Below, in pieces: positions 23,740 through 34,143 of a DNA stretch of 64,000 bases. Below the pieces are notes generated by a model. The model saw only the letters and a list, made by a program, of their open reading frames with translations. It searched no databases and was not told where the DNA came from. Origin of the DNA: Ianthella basta (lineage: Eukaryota; Porifera; Demospongiae; Verongiida; Ianthellidae); NCBI GenBank assembly GCA_964019415.1, contig OZ025870.1, forward strand, positions 3,319,408-3,383,407, given 5' to 3'. The translations under genes were made by a program, and so were the position numbers. Each line of letters starts with the position of its first letter. Position 1 is the first letter of the stretch.

Positions 23740-24420
23740 CGTGAGGAGGCGTTACTGTAGCAGGATAATGGATGGGTGGTGTATTAGGTGTCCTATTTCA
23801 TGCTATACAAAATGGTGCACACATGGTTCACACATCTGCTGTGCCATGCACAGAAACAACATGCTGTCATGTGCAAGTGTATTTGAATCCAGAGCTAATT
23901 TGGAAACCTGCTGCACTTGATATTGTTGTGCTGCTTATGTGTAAATTCATACCATATTATGACAGTAGGTCTGACAGTGAGCTACGTCAGACCATTCTGC
24001 TGGCGGCATTGGGTTTCTCTCCAATTAGTCATCGGCAAGCAGAATGGCTACACACATATACCCTATGGTGGTGTGCTTGACAACAAAGTGGGAATGAAGC
24101 TTGGAAAATGTGCACTACAAATTGTGATCCTTAGGAAAGCAATAGAAATTCAGCTTCTTCCAGTATTCTTTGCTGATGATCTGCACACCTACAATCATCA
24201 ATCGCAACGTACCTAAATGCTGGCTGAACAGTACAACACACCTATATACCAACTTGAAGGCCTTTGATCGCTCCATATATAATACTACAACAGTAGAACT
24301 GTATGTTGAATTCTTCGTATTATCCCTCCCACACATTTAGGAAAGTGGCCATTTACCTATAACTGCCGTACATAACTAGGGTATGCCTAACTCCAGAGGT
24401 AATTTAATTTTCAGTAATTG
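23740..24420 (+). repeat. Tandem duplication, right copy
   Basis: It aligns with 16273-16450 plus 21495-22010 and contains the unoccupied CACTA target. It has only small differences from the left copy and no recognised gene. Confidence 0.75.
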
Positions 24421-24507
24421 GCAAAAAGTCTAGGTATGCAGAACAGCAAGAGTGCAGTGGCTTCCAAACAAGCCCGCATGACTGCAGTACAGCAAGAGCA
24501 GTATAAA

Positions 24508-24563
24508 CAAGTATTTCGAGTTTAAAAAATTTGTGGGGCTGCCGTCCATACTCGAAATACTTG
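24508..24563. repeat. Dispersed fold-back unit, copy 2
   Basis: The hairpin runs caagtatttcgagtt ... actcgaaatacttg. It is followed by gcagctctgtcactcacaat and a (CA)n tract exactly as at 9815-9870. Confidence 0.7.
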
Positions 24564-24633
24564 CTCCATTTGGTCGCAGCTCTGTCACTCACAATAGGTG
24601 AATGACATTGTGTCATATACCTCAGTAACCTCG

Positions 24634-24700
24634 GCACACACAGACACACACCACTGTCACCAGACACATGAGACAGACACACGCACACACACACATACAC

Positions 24701-24748
<48 letters not shown>

Positions 24749-24757
24749 CACACAACA
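24634..24757 (+). repeat. (CA)n microsatellite
   Basis: CA-rich tract with interruptions. The right flank (agagaaatctccagca and gcttacagcacatgcattta) is shared with the tracts ending near 10142 and 40385, so the microsatellite is embedded in a dispersed repeat. Confidence 0.85.
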
Positions 24758-25032
24758 CACATGCACAGAGAAATCTCCAGCAAAAACAGACACATGACTG
24801 CTTACAGCACATGCATTTACAGTGAGTATTTACAGAAATATAAGGTACCAAAGAACCCACAGTCGCGAGAGTAGCTAGTGGTCTGTGATGGCAAAAGCTA
24901 CGTATGTTTGCTACAGCGCAGTACATGTGGGCCAGGTTCTGAAGAGCATTTAGAAGGGCAACAGTGCAAGCTAAGCTTTCCGACGCTAGAAACGGTTGAA
25001 GAATGTTAGTTTGTACATATCACGGCGCTCAC

Positions 25033-25102
25033 CAGTATCTACATTACTCCTGTCATGTGTTCCAGGCGGCGGAGTGAAGTCTTCTGAGGCGGGCACGGCC
25101 AT
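25033..25102 (-). CDS. Candidate first exon upstream of the Kelch gene
   Basis: The ATG opens MAVPASEDFTPPPGTHDRSN and VDT and ends at a strong donor (ATACTG then GTGAGC) in phase 1. The 230 bp upstream (to about 25330) resemble the sequence upstream of 52996-53060, including aatataaattccctat, so promoter and first exon were copied together. It points at the Kelch exon, but that exon starts in phase 0, so at least one more exon would be needed between them. Confidence 0.4.
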
Positions 25103-25109
25103 TATCGAA

Positions 25110-25980
25110 GAAGGCGCGGGGCAAAGTCGATGACCTGTTGGGCGCTGTCTCGAAGCTGTCTCTTACCCCGTCGACCAGAAGTGCTGTAGGAATCTGTTCC
25201 AGGATCAGAGGCGGAAGAGAATGTCCAAAGTTCGCTAAGACGTCGTTTAGAAGACGGTTTTCAAAGTCCCTTAATTGGCCTCACACACGGTCCACTTCCG
25301 ACCGAATAAAATGGGCGACAATATAAATTCCCTATACCCAATACTTTGCCCAATACATTCAATATAAATGTAATGATTGACGTACAAACGTAGTTTTACG
25401 TATTATCCTTAAATCCTTAATATATTTAATCTCTTCCAGTCTGTGCGTCCGCTTGTGCATGGCATTAAAAACGGGCATTTGATTGGACAATGCAATGATG
25501 TAACTGCAGACATGGCCACTCTGGCAGTGTGAATGTGCCTCGCCGTCAGCCATCTCTTAGACACTCCGCGCTCCTCAGTTTGGGCCTCCAGGCACAACGC
25601 ACATTTGCTCAGAAGTTTACTGTTATTTTTTGGTGCGAGGGAACTGCTCTGGCTACCGGTACATGGGTATTCTTGTTTCGCCACTTGGGTACTTTAGCTG
25701 TCAGCGTTCTGGGCTGCTGAAAGTACTTTCTCTGCGGCGAAGTAAGCTATTGGGCAGAAAGCCTGCTTGGCTTAGGCACTGCCTTATTGGTTGAGGAAAG
25801 ACATAACCAAGCAATTCTTTTACCATGGTGTATACAGGTATAGCTAGCTATATGTGCATGTAAGTGTACGACAGTGGCCAATGTCAGTGCAAACAAGATC
25901 AACACAATACCCAGGCAGTGTCACCCAGCTGTAATCACCAAAATGGGAATGGATGGCCTGCATTGTCTGCTGGGCGACGC
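25110..25980. promoter_or_regulatory. Putative promoter side of the minus-strand first exon, otherwise empty
   Basis: The block to about 25340 is shared with about 53065-53300, ending in a TATA-like aatataaattccctat. Beyond this I see no feature. Confidence 0.3.
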
Positions 25981-25984
25981 GCCG

Positions 25985-26060
25985 CGGTATGTATTAGTCT
26001 CGAAGCGCGAAGTCGCGAAGCACCCGAGGGGGGAGTGCTTATAAATCAGCGACATCCCAA
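25985..26060 (+). repeat. Decayed GC-core repeat
   Basis: It contains tcgaagcgcgaagtcgcgaa and gcacccgagg, a diverged form of the cgagggcgcgaagcgcccga core, in an AT-rich setting. Confidence 0.45.
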
Positions 26061-26902
26061 AAAAGAGGTGTTATAAGTGATTTATTTGCCGAACAAAGGG
26101 AAGCGTGGGCGAATGTCAATTGGTTTCTTGCCAATTAAGGAAAGAATTAGGGGAGCGCGGGCAAATCCAATGCATTTTTATTCTTTAGGAGAGCTAGCTA
26201 GCGAGGAGCGGAAGGAGACATCTATCTCTGCTCCTGCAACACGATCGAAGGCGCCAACTAGACTTGGCTGGTGAATCGTGCGTCGGCGGAAGGTGCGCCC
26301 GACGGCATTGGAGGTGGAGGGAGCCTAGCTGGCTGAGAGGAATCTGTCAGTGGGACAGCACGATGGATCGGTGATCAGCTGCGGCTTAACTGACTGTGAT
26401 CTGAGTCTCTATGTTTGTTCGGTAGCTAGCTAGCTACCTGAGATGTCTTTCCGCCGTGACCGGGTCCTCTCGTGTGGAAGAATCGGTCACCATCAATGCA
26501 CAAATTTCGACAGCTGCAGTACAGTAGAACAGCAGTAATCATTTTGCTCAGTGCTTCCAATAGGATGAAGTTTTTGCACTCTTTTCTGTGACTGAAATTA
26601 CAGTGGCACCATAGATATTCAAAACCCAACCATATTAATGGTTGGGTAGTGTAGTGTTACTGTATGCTTCATTGAACTGTTCTTGTGTTTCATCTGAATG
26701 CAGGCACTTGCATGTGAAGTGTTGTTGCTATGATTGAATCACAGTGAACCCAATTAGATATTCTTGCTCTCCAATAAGATATAATCGTTCTCCAATAAGA
26801 TATAATTGCTGTCTGATAACAAATTGTCACTTCTCACTGCAAGTAGCACTTTTATAGTTACTCAATAAACATAGCAACCACCTAGCAGGTAAATGCATAT
26901 AT

Positions 26903-26995
26903 AAAGCCTGTTGTCATGGAAACCACGTGAAAATATATTGCATAAACCAGCCAGCTGGGATATAAGAGGAGCTAATAAGCATATAATTATACTAG
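26903..26995 (-). repeat. Decayed copy of the 13930-14092 module
   Basis: It shares gaaaatatat, aaaccagccagctgggatat and aagcatat with the modules at 13930-14092 (reverse complement) and 28010-28190. Confidence 0.5.
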
Positions 26996-27354
26996 CAGAG
27001 TGGCCCACCTTTGGCGAGCTACAGCGCCCGATGCCTGTCCCTCGATGCCTTCAGCAACCATGTTACTGCTACATACAGCTCAAAATGATGATTGGTTTAA
27101 ATTCGAACGTGAGACGACAGCGAATCAAGTCCCATAGAAACCGGAAGTCGATGGAAACAATAATTAGAAAATGGCCGTCGTCCGCAAAGGAGAAAGTGGA
27201 AATGGAAGGATAACTCTCTGAACCGCAAGATGGGCGATGTCAACCCTGCTATAACCTGACATCCGATGCCCCCAGCAACCACAGCGAGTTTGAGGGCGAC
27301 GGAGCAAGAAACGTGCGCGCGTATCACGAACACACACAGAGACACTTTCGGCTA
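26996..27354. other. No feature recognised
   Basis: Short frames only. The sequence is relatively GC-rich near the fold-back cluster but shows no domain, splice pair or repeat that I can support. Confidence 0.3.
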
Positions 27355-28013
27355 TATATTAGATGTACAGGGGCGTTTAAATCCTGTTACATCCCAGCCC
27401 AAATATGGAAGGTGTGAAATATAACAAGGAATTGTTATTGATAACAACGAAGGTGTCAAAACACACCAATGCAGCAACTTGTAGTCAACTTTGCGTGGCT
27501 TTGGGAGAGTCCGCAAAGCATTGAAAAGGATCGAGAATACCTCACTCCACCAATGCACGCAAGCCAACAACATAAAGGGCTTTGTAGCCGAGCTAGATAA
27601 ACCATGTACGCGACCCGCGCAGTGTACAAACGAGAAACAGCAAGCTTGTGCACTTATTTGTATGCAAGGGTACTCAAACTCACTGCAGCAGTGGGAACGC
27701 ACTGTTTCACGGAGAACAGAAAGTTGAGCAGCGAGCGCAAAGAACCCTCGAAGGCCGAGAACATTGCAGATGCCTCAATCACTTCACTGGCTTCTTAGAG
27801 TGTTGCTCCAGTGGCTTAACCAAAGGCAAAAACTTCACAGCACTTGCGAATTCAACAAAACTTGACAGCCGCTTTTCAGAGCTGCCGTCCTGGAAGGAGC
27901 CCGCTTTTTTAATAAGAGCCTAGACGCGCTAGGCAGGGTATTCGCGCCTTCGGGCATCGTGCGCCTAAAATCCATATACACCTCAGCGTCGGGGTATAAC
28001 TAATACATATAAT
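27355..28013 (-). repeat. GC-core fold-back repeat, inverted copy 2
   Basis: This is the reverse-complement relative of 11671-12240. The body includes acccgcgcagtg, cactgcagcagtgggaacgc and a final frame ending PAFLIRA followed by tagacgcgctaggc. It ends with a degraded form of hairpin 1 (aaaatccatatacacctcag). Confidence 0.65.
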
Positions 28014-28846
28014 ATCTATATGTATATATATATCCCGTTGCTATGGCAACCGCGCGAAAATATATCGCGTAAACAAGCCAGCCGGGATATAACAGGATCT
28101 AAGAAGCATATATATGCACAGGGGCGCTTAAATCCTGTTATATCCCAGCCCAAATATGGAAGGTGTAAAAGATAACAAAGAATTGTTATTGATAACAACC
28201 AATGTGTCAAATCACACCAAAGCACAAATGCACAAATGCAGCAACTTGCAGTCAGCTTCAACTTTGCGTGGCTTTGGAAGAGTCCGCAAAGCATTAAAAA
28301 TGAGAATACCTCTCTCCACCACGCTGCAACCAATGCACGCAAGCCAACAATGTAAAGCGCTCCATAGCTGAGTTAGATAAACCATGTACGCGACCCGCAC
28401 AGTGCACAGATGAGAAACAGCAAGATCGTGCGCCAGGGAAGGGCACTCAAACTCACTGCAGCAGTGGGAACGCACTGTTTCAAGGAGAACAGAAAGTCGA
28501 GCAATGAGCGCAAAAACCCTCGAAGCCAATGAAGGCCGAGAACGTCGCAGAAGCCTCAGTCACTTCACTGGCCCCTTAGAGTGTTGCTCCAGTGGCTTAA
28601 CTGCAGGCGAAAACTTCACAGCACTTGTGAATTCAAATAAAATTGGCAGCCGCTCTTCAGATCTGCCGCCCTGGATGAAGCCCGCCTTTCGAATAAGAGC
28701 CTAGACGCGCTAGGCGGGGTATATATCACTTATACCACGGCGCTTCGGTGTATATGGATTTTAGATGCGCTCGCCCTCGAGCGCTTCGCGCCCTCGGCAT
28801 TGTGCGCCTGAAATCCATATACACCTCAGCACCGTGGTATAACTAA
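28014..28846 (-). repeat. GC-core fold-back repeat, inverted copy 3
   Basis: This is the fullest copy. The module with the hairpin at 28084-28146 is followed by the body and the hairpin at 28732-28840 (ataccacggcgcttcggtgt ... gcaccgtggtat). Outer modules match 13930-14092 and 11671-11779 in reverse order, showing the 12-14 kb and 28 kb clusters are inverted relatives. Confidence 0.7.
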
Positions 28847-29300
28847 TACATATATCCGTAACATGAAGCCATACAAAAATGTCAATTTGAAAACAATATA
28901 GAATATAAATACATGTTTTGGTTAATCACGAACTCCTCCTTCAGATTTCAACCAATCTGTAAGTCGTTCAACACAAAAGAGAAGCAGCAGCAATGAGACT
29001 CTTGAGGAGTAGCAACAATAGGGCATGAAGGAATATCAACAACGGGAGCATGGTTTAGTAGCAGCAATTGTGAATGCCATGGACTAGTAGCAATGGGACG
29101 TGCGCGATAGAGTAGCACACCAGAAACAACAAAAATTGTAGTCGATTGAGTCTCTTGCCGTCATGCAATCTTATGTAAACATTTTATTCGGCGCCAAATC
29201 ATCCTCAATCGTTTTGTTCTGGATCTGTCTATCCATTTCATCTAAACAGTACACTCGTGTCATTTTTCATTAATAAAGGCAGCTATATAGTGTTGCCAAA

Positions 29301-29433
29301 ATGTCTGATCAACCAAGAGATTTGGCTAGCGTGATCGAAAAGCTTAAGATGTCTCATCCTAGCCACTCAGGCCTCAGGCCTTTACTGCAAAACAGAGGAA
29401 TGACATCTGATATACCATGCAGCAAAAGGCCAG
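29301..29433 (+). CDS. Candidate first exon of a plus-strand gene
   Basis: The ATG opens MSDQPRDLASVIEKLKMSHP and continues to CSKRP, ending at a good donor (GGCCAG then GTAAAG) in phase 1. A tatatag lies about 15 bp upstream. I do not recognise the protein and found no second exon. It lies head-on to the minus-strand cassette A. Confidence 0.4.
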
Positions 29434-29670
29434 GTAAAGACCCCATTTCATGTTTGAACTATGATGTGATATCTATGTTTCCATGGCAAAGCACCAATGA
29501 TACATGTACATGTGACACAATATGTATGATTGCAATGACTATTGGTGTATGGGCAATAACACATGTGACATTTCTACTAACCTAGTCACATTACTGCATG
29601 ATGAATGTATGATTAACCACCTTGTTATATATGTACAAGCATGTGAAAGTTCAATGCATTCACCCTATAC

Positions 29671-29877
29671 CTCTGCAGGGAATTCCACTCCAGTGGTGTA
29701 TCTGTATCTGACTCTCCCTGGTCTGTACTCCTCTGCCTCCCTCGCAGTGGTCATGTCTGGAGACTGATGTAGGAGCAATTGCTTACAGGACTCCTCGTCC
29801 TCCTCCTGGACATTGTCTGCCAGCCAGCGCTGGTGGTAGGAGGTGAACTGATGCTGACGGCGAGTAGTAGCTGCAGC
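29671..29877 (-). CDS. Cassette A exon 8 (Trp/Arg/Glu-rich, unrecognised)
   Basis: This is a 207-nt phase 0-0 exon between GGCATAG and GAG/GTATAG splice sites. It reads AAATTRRQHQFTSYHQRWLA followed by an acidic stretch and REAEEYRPGRVRYRYTTG. Its copy at 39206-39412 has the same length and splice sites, and the amino-acid changes are moderate, which supports coding. No domain was recognised. Confidence 0.7.
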
Positions 29878-29879
29878 CT

Positions 29880-31181
29880 ATGCCAGAGGTTGAGTGTATA
29901 ATTAAACGTACAGAAGATCAAAGCCTACCACAAGTCAGTTAAATATACCTGACCATTATAAACATTCTTTACATGAAGGTATCATGATGCAGTATAGCAT
30001 ATTTTCAAACTATAATCTCATGTAGTCAACTGCTAATCCTACCTCCATTATGTGACGACACCATTGGTGAACAGCTTACACCATTTGGCAATTACCGTGG
30101 AAATGACAATATTTACAATGATACTGTGGAGTAACTGGGAAAGATAGAAGAATACTCATGCCAACAAAGAGGAGACGACTGGTGTATGCTTGGAGGTTCA
30201 ACCAAATTTGTCCATAGGGAAAGCTTACCAGCAGAGACTTATGAAAAACTGAGGATACTGTTAGACAACAAGTGAACTCCCTGGTATAAAATAATTGTCT
30301 TCATGGAAAGACAACACAATTGAAGCATGCATCATTGTTGGATAGCTCTGGTGATGGCAGTGCAATTCCCAGTGAAAAATAGCTGGAACCATGCCATTTT
30401 CTCTCTTCTATGGTATGGGTGAAGGCCAGTTGCTGTTTGCACAATTATTACTTCTTGTGCGATAGCGCAGGGGGGTTAAGTGATTGCTTCAGTCTGTCTG
30501 TCTGTCTGTTTGTCGTCAAAACTTTCAGCATTCTGGACTTTTCCGGACTCCACACTGGCTTCAAGCAGGATAAAATAACGGAAAATCGATATTAACTTGC
30601 GCACGCATACCTGTCTTCGACCAACACGATGCACATGCTGAGCAATTCCAGCTTTAGTGGCATTTATTGGTGACGGCCATTTTGTTTACATACTTTCAGT
30701 ATATGGACCGCACGCAGTGAGACGCAAGATGACAGCGAATGGCTGACAGCAGTAAAGACCCTAAATGCCTTCCCATCCATTCGCTGACTCAGATATGTGT
30801 GTGCGTGTGTGTGTGCACGTGCGGTATATGCGTAGAATTACACTGTCTACGCTCACAAACATGCATTTACTGTTCACTCGTGCGTGGGGTATATGTACAC
30901 TATGTGTACTCTAGTTACATTTATACAATCATTTTTAACAGAAGTGACTAATTAGCTTCAAGCCCCATACATAGGCTGTCCAACACAGATCCTCTCTCGC
31001 TGAGCAGTACGTCGACAATGAAAAGAGGAAGGGAGAAACAGTTGGCTACATGAGGCTACCCCTCACACAAAATCACAATCTACATACATGCCTAGTCCCC
31101 ACATACACATATACACATACGTGCATGCACACACACACAGGGAGAGAGACAAACAGATGAACACTCATGTACACACACACG

Positions 31182-31227
<46 letters not shown>

Positions 31228-31230
31228 CAC
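29880..31230. other. Intron between cassette A exons 7 and 8, with GT-rich start
   Basis: On the minus strand the intron opens with the (GT)n formed by the CA tract at about 31125-31236. The rest shows scattered matches to the equivalent B intron and no additional exon. Confidence 0.5.
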
Positions 31231-31236
31231 ACACAC

Positions 31237-31444
31237 CTGTCTGCCTCTCTCCAGGGCCCTTCTTCGGTACATCCACAGTGTACCACTGACAGCTTTTATC
31301 AGTTTGGACTTGGGTTCACTCTTGAACTCCACCTCTCCCTCCATCTGAACATTCTCCTCTGCCTGCTCCATGGGGAGGGATGGAGAGAGGGCTACGTCCT
31401 GACTATTGTCTATGCCTTTTAGCCACCAGCGGTGTCTGTGCACC
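31237..31444 (-). CDS. Cassette A exon 7 (Trp/Arg-rich, unrecognised)
   Basis: The 208-nt exon begins [20 protein letters not shown], has an acidic centre ([16 protein letters not shown]) and ends [14 protein letters not shown]. The acceptor is ACATGTAG. The donor GTGTGTGTG is itself the edge of a (GT)n microsatellite. The RWWL and WMYRR strings hint at a PH-like beta fold, but the fold is not established. Copy B is 40815-41028. Confidence 0.75.
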
Positions 31445-31690
31445 CTACATGTACAGACAGGATATATACGTACATCTCCCAATGGACAGGGGATTCTGTA
31501 GCACAAGCAGGCAGCTAGAGTGGGGGAGATGCATGCTCCTGACACAAATGCAGAGCAGCAATAAGGACATGTGCTGCATTCTACAAACCATGAGATACAG
31601 GAATATGGCAGCGTGAGTGCACAAACAACAACAAAGACTAAGCACTATGACACAGCAGCAGTGAATAGTCGTAAATGCAATACACAATAC

Positions 31691-31731
31691 CTTTTTGATA
31701 TCAGCTGAGAATCTCTGCAGGCATCACTCTG
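31691..31731 (-). CDS. Cassette A exon 6 (41-nt micro-exon)
   Basis: The acceptor TATCCTAG and donor AAAAAG then GTATTG bound QSDACRDSQLISK plus two bases. Phase 0 to 2 exactly bridges exons 5 and 7, and a 38-nt equivalent with the same phases is at 41233-41270. Confidence 0.65.
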
Positions 31732-31739
31732 CTAGGATA

Positions 31740-33200
31740 GAAAAGGTTGCATAATTATTATGCATTATTACCAAGGATACTATTAAAATAGCATTCCAGT
31801 GTCTATACCTATCCACTTTTAGGGGCAACCAAAGGCAGCTCCTATAATCATTGTTTTCGTTTGACATTATGGCCTATTGCTTCATGTTCGGACAGTTACA
31901 TGACTGTACTTATCATTATTGCAATAATATATTAGCAAAAGGAATGGGTAAAAGGAATTTATATAGAGGCCATCATGCCGGCCATTAAAATTGGCTCTAA
32001 CGAAGGGCAACATCTTTCAAACCATGCCTCCAAGCATCGCTCATTGCTGCATAGAGACGTCTTCTTCCCATCCAAACTGTGCATCAGGCTCCCAAAGCGT
32101 AGCTATCTGGTAACTAGACTTAGAAAACGCAGCAAGATAGCAGCCAGCTGGTCACTGATTTGATTCTAGCGTCATTGTCAGTAATGGCCGCCTACCACGA
32201 AGGCCTTCAATCTGCTGCTTCAGACTAATGAAAGGAGCCACGTGGAGCTTGGTGAACATTGCCAATTATGCACAGTAGAATTTGCCAAATGTGTGCAGCC
32301 TTGAATGGTTAGGCACGCACTGTTATCCATGTAAATGCTTATATATTAGTGCACGTGAATAGTACGCTTGAGTACACTGTCTTTTGCCATTGTGAGCATG
32401 TGTGTGCACGTCTTGTAGGGGAGGACATGCAACCAACCCCATGTGCATGGGTTTATGGCAAATTCATCAGAATCTACAAGCTGTGTATTAACACGGTTGT
32501 GTGCTGAGCAGTTGTGTGCAAGTGTCAAATTGTGTGTGAGTCTTCTCATGTTCACTTAAATTGCTTTTGGTCAGTCATACCTATGCAGTGTGTGCACAGA
32601 TGGGTTCATGAAGTTACTGTTGATAACACAGCAGAGAATGGAGGAAGCAAGTATTTTGAAAGCAGAAAGATGAAGGCACAAATGTATTAATCAACATTAA
32701 GTAGAAGTACGCAAGCAAGCCATTACAAAAGAACCAGATGAAACAATACTAGAAGTGATGGTCGACTCTTCTAGGTGTTAATTTACACACACACCTGGTG
32801 CATGAAAAGATTTATCTGTGAAATCTTCAAGCTACGATGGCATACAATGGCTATACAAAAGAACTTCGTGGAAGGAGAATTATTTTCTAAGCTTAAGTTC
32901 TGAGAAATTTGATATACATATACCGAATGTGCCAAAATTTCGCAGACCTATATTTTCACGAATTTAGTAAGTAAGTGGACATTTACAAAAATAAAAATGC
33001 AAAAATCCCTTTAATGTTGTCAGACCTTAGGGAGTTAAAAGAGCTTCACAAGAAAAATCAGGTACTTGCCTCACTTACAGGTACTTGCATCACTTGCCTC
33101 AGGCAAGTGTATCTGCGAAAAATACGTACTATGAAATTAGGATGTAAACAGATAGCAATTGCAGCTCACCCTATAGATGCATATAAGTATCCCTACACGC
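31740..33200. other. Intron DNA, no further feature
   Basis: It lies between cassette A exons 5 and 6. A plus-strand frame at 31975-32163 is basic but lacks splice or family support. The equivalent B intron (41271-42050) is about 0.7 kb shorter. Confidence 0.4.
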
Positions 33201-33208
33201 AGCCCTAC

Positions 33209-33403
33209 CTTCCTCTCTAGTTGTGGGCAGTTCTCTGTGAGGAATTCTGCAATGACCGCTCGTCTCAGCCTGTGGGCAATGTCCAGGCAAGTCTCGTCAT
33301 TATCATCCCTGTCAAGCACTCTGTCTCCAAACATGGGACAGAGGTACTGCAGGACAGGTAGGTGGCCCCTGTAGGCTGCCAAGTGGAGGGCATTCCGGGA
33401 GTT
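33209..33403 (-). CDS. Cassette A exon 5 (ankyrin repeat)
   Basis: The 195-nt phase 0-0 exon reads NSRNALHLAAYRGHLPVLQY then LCPMFGDRVLDRDDNDETCL and DIAHRLRRAVIAEFL. NALHLAAYRGHLPVLQYL and DETCLDIAHR are ankyrin repeat signatures (TPLHLAA..GH and the start of a second repeat). Ankyrin repeats are protein-binding solenoids. The acceptor CTCCAG lies beside a 20-C tract on the coding strand that the B copy (42051-42245) lacks. Confidence 0.85.
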
Positions 33404-33419
33404 CTGGAGGAGTGTTTTC

Positions 33420-33450
33420 GGGGGGGGGGGGGGGGGGGGAGGGAGGGGGG
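33420..33450 (+). repeat. 20-G homopolymer and G-rich tract
   Basis: The run of G at 33420-33439, followed by agggaggggggaa, lies in the 135-nt intron of cassette A just upstream of the exon 5 acceptor. The paralogous intron (42246-42368) has no such run, so it expanded after duplication or shrank in B. It could form G-quadruplexes on the plus strand. Confidence 0.85.
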
Positions 33451-33538
33451 AAGTGGGTGGATAAGATGCAACTGTGACAGGATGATCATGCATGTCCAAG
33501 TGCGCATGGTAACATAGTAATCCCTTCCACATATGTAC

Positions 33539-33640
33539 CTTCATCTTGTGGAAGATATCTCCATCATACTGTCCCGCTAGCTTTCTGACAAAATCGTTGT
33601 GTCCTTTTTCTGCTGCTATTAACAGAGGGGTTCTGCCACC
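33539..33640 (-). CDS. Cassette A exon 4 (ankyrin repeat)
   Basis: The 102-nt phase 0-0 exon reads GGRTPLLIAAEKGHNDFVRK then LAGQYDGDIFHKMK. GRTPLLIAAEKGH..FVRKL is a clear ankyrin repeat. It lies between GTGCAG and AAG/GTACAT splice sites. Copy B is 42369-42470. Confidence 0.85.
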
Positions 33641-33899
33641 CTGCACAGCAAAGACAAATCACAGCACTCTATACTTCTTGCTGAACAAACAGTGCTGTTA
33701 ACCCAGGTCACAGCTAGCTTCTACGTCCAATATTATTCAGCCTTCCGACTTGCTCATCACATTGGCACTTGATTTCTCATTATTTCCTATTGGCACCTCC
33801 TGCTTATACTTTCAATCCTCATCATCCCTTCCCAATTGAACTCATATCTACATCCCCAGTTCACTGTACAGCACCTAAGTAAAACTTATTCCTACTTAC

Positions 33900-34010
33900 C
33901 TTGTCTTCTACATTCACAAATTGCTTCACCAGGCGCTGCACCACTGGCTGACTACCCATTGATGCAGCTTGCAGCATTATGTTCGTAACAGGGTTTGAGG
34001 TTGACAGGCT
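33900..34010 (-). CDS. Cassette A exon 3 (ankyrin-like helix pair)
   Basis: The 111-nt phase 0-0 exon reads SLSTSNPVTNIMLQAASMGS then QPVVQRLVKQFVNVEDK. MLQAASMGSQPVVQRLVKQ resembles the helix-turn-helix of an ankyrin repeat. Splice sites are CTACACAG and ACAAG/GTAAGT. Copy B is 42763-42873. Confidence 0.8.
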
Positions 34011-34143
34011 CTGTGTAGAAAACACATGTAAAAGTGCAAGAAAATAACAATGTGAATACACAGTGACACAACACAAGTTTGAAGAGAAAGGAGAATGGTG
34101 GGGATGAAATACACACAAAGCATACTAAAGAAGGGGTCTCTCT

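Noticed and set aside
31445-31687. 80-codon Cys-rich minus-strand frame
   Set aside because: It overlaps the intron between cassette A exons 6 and 7 and is not conserved in cassette B.
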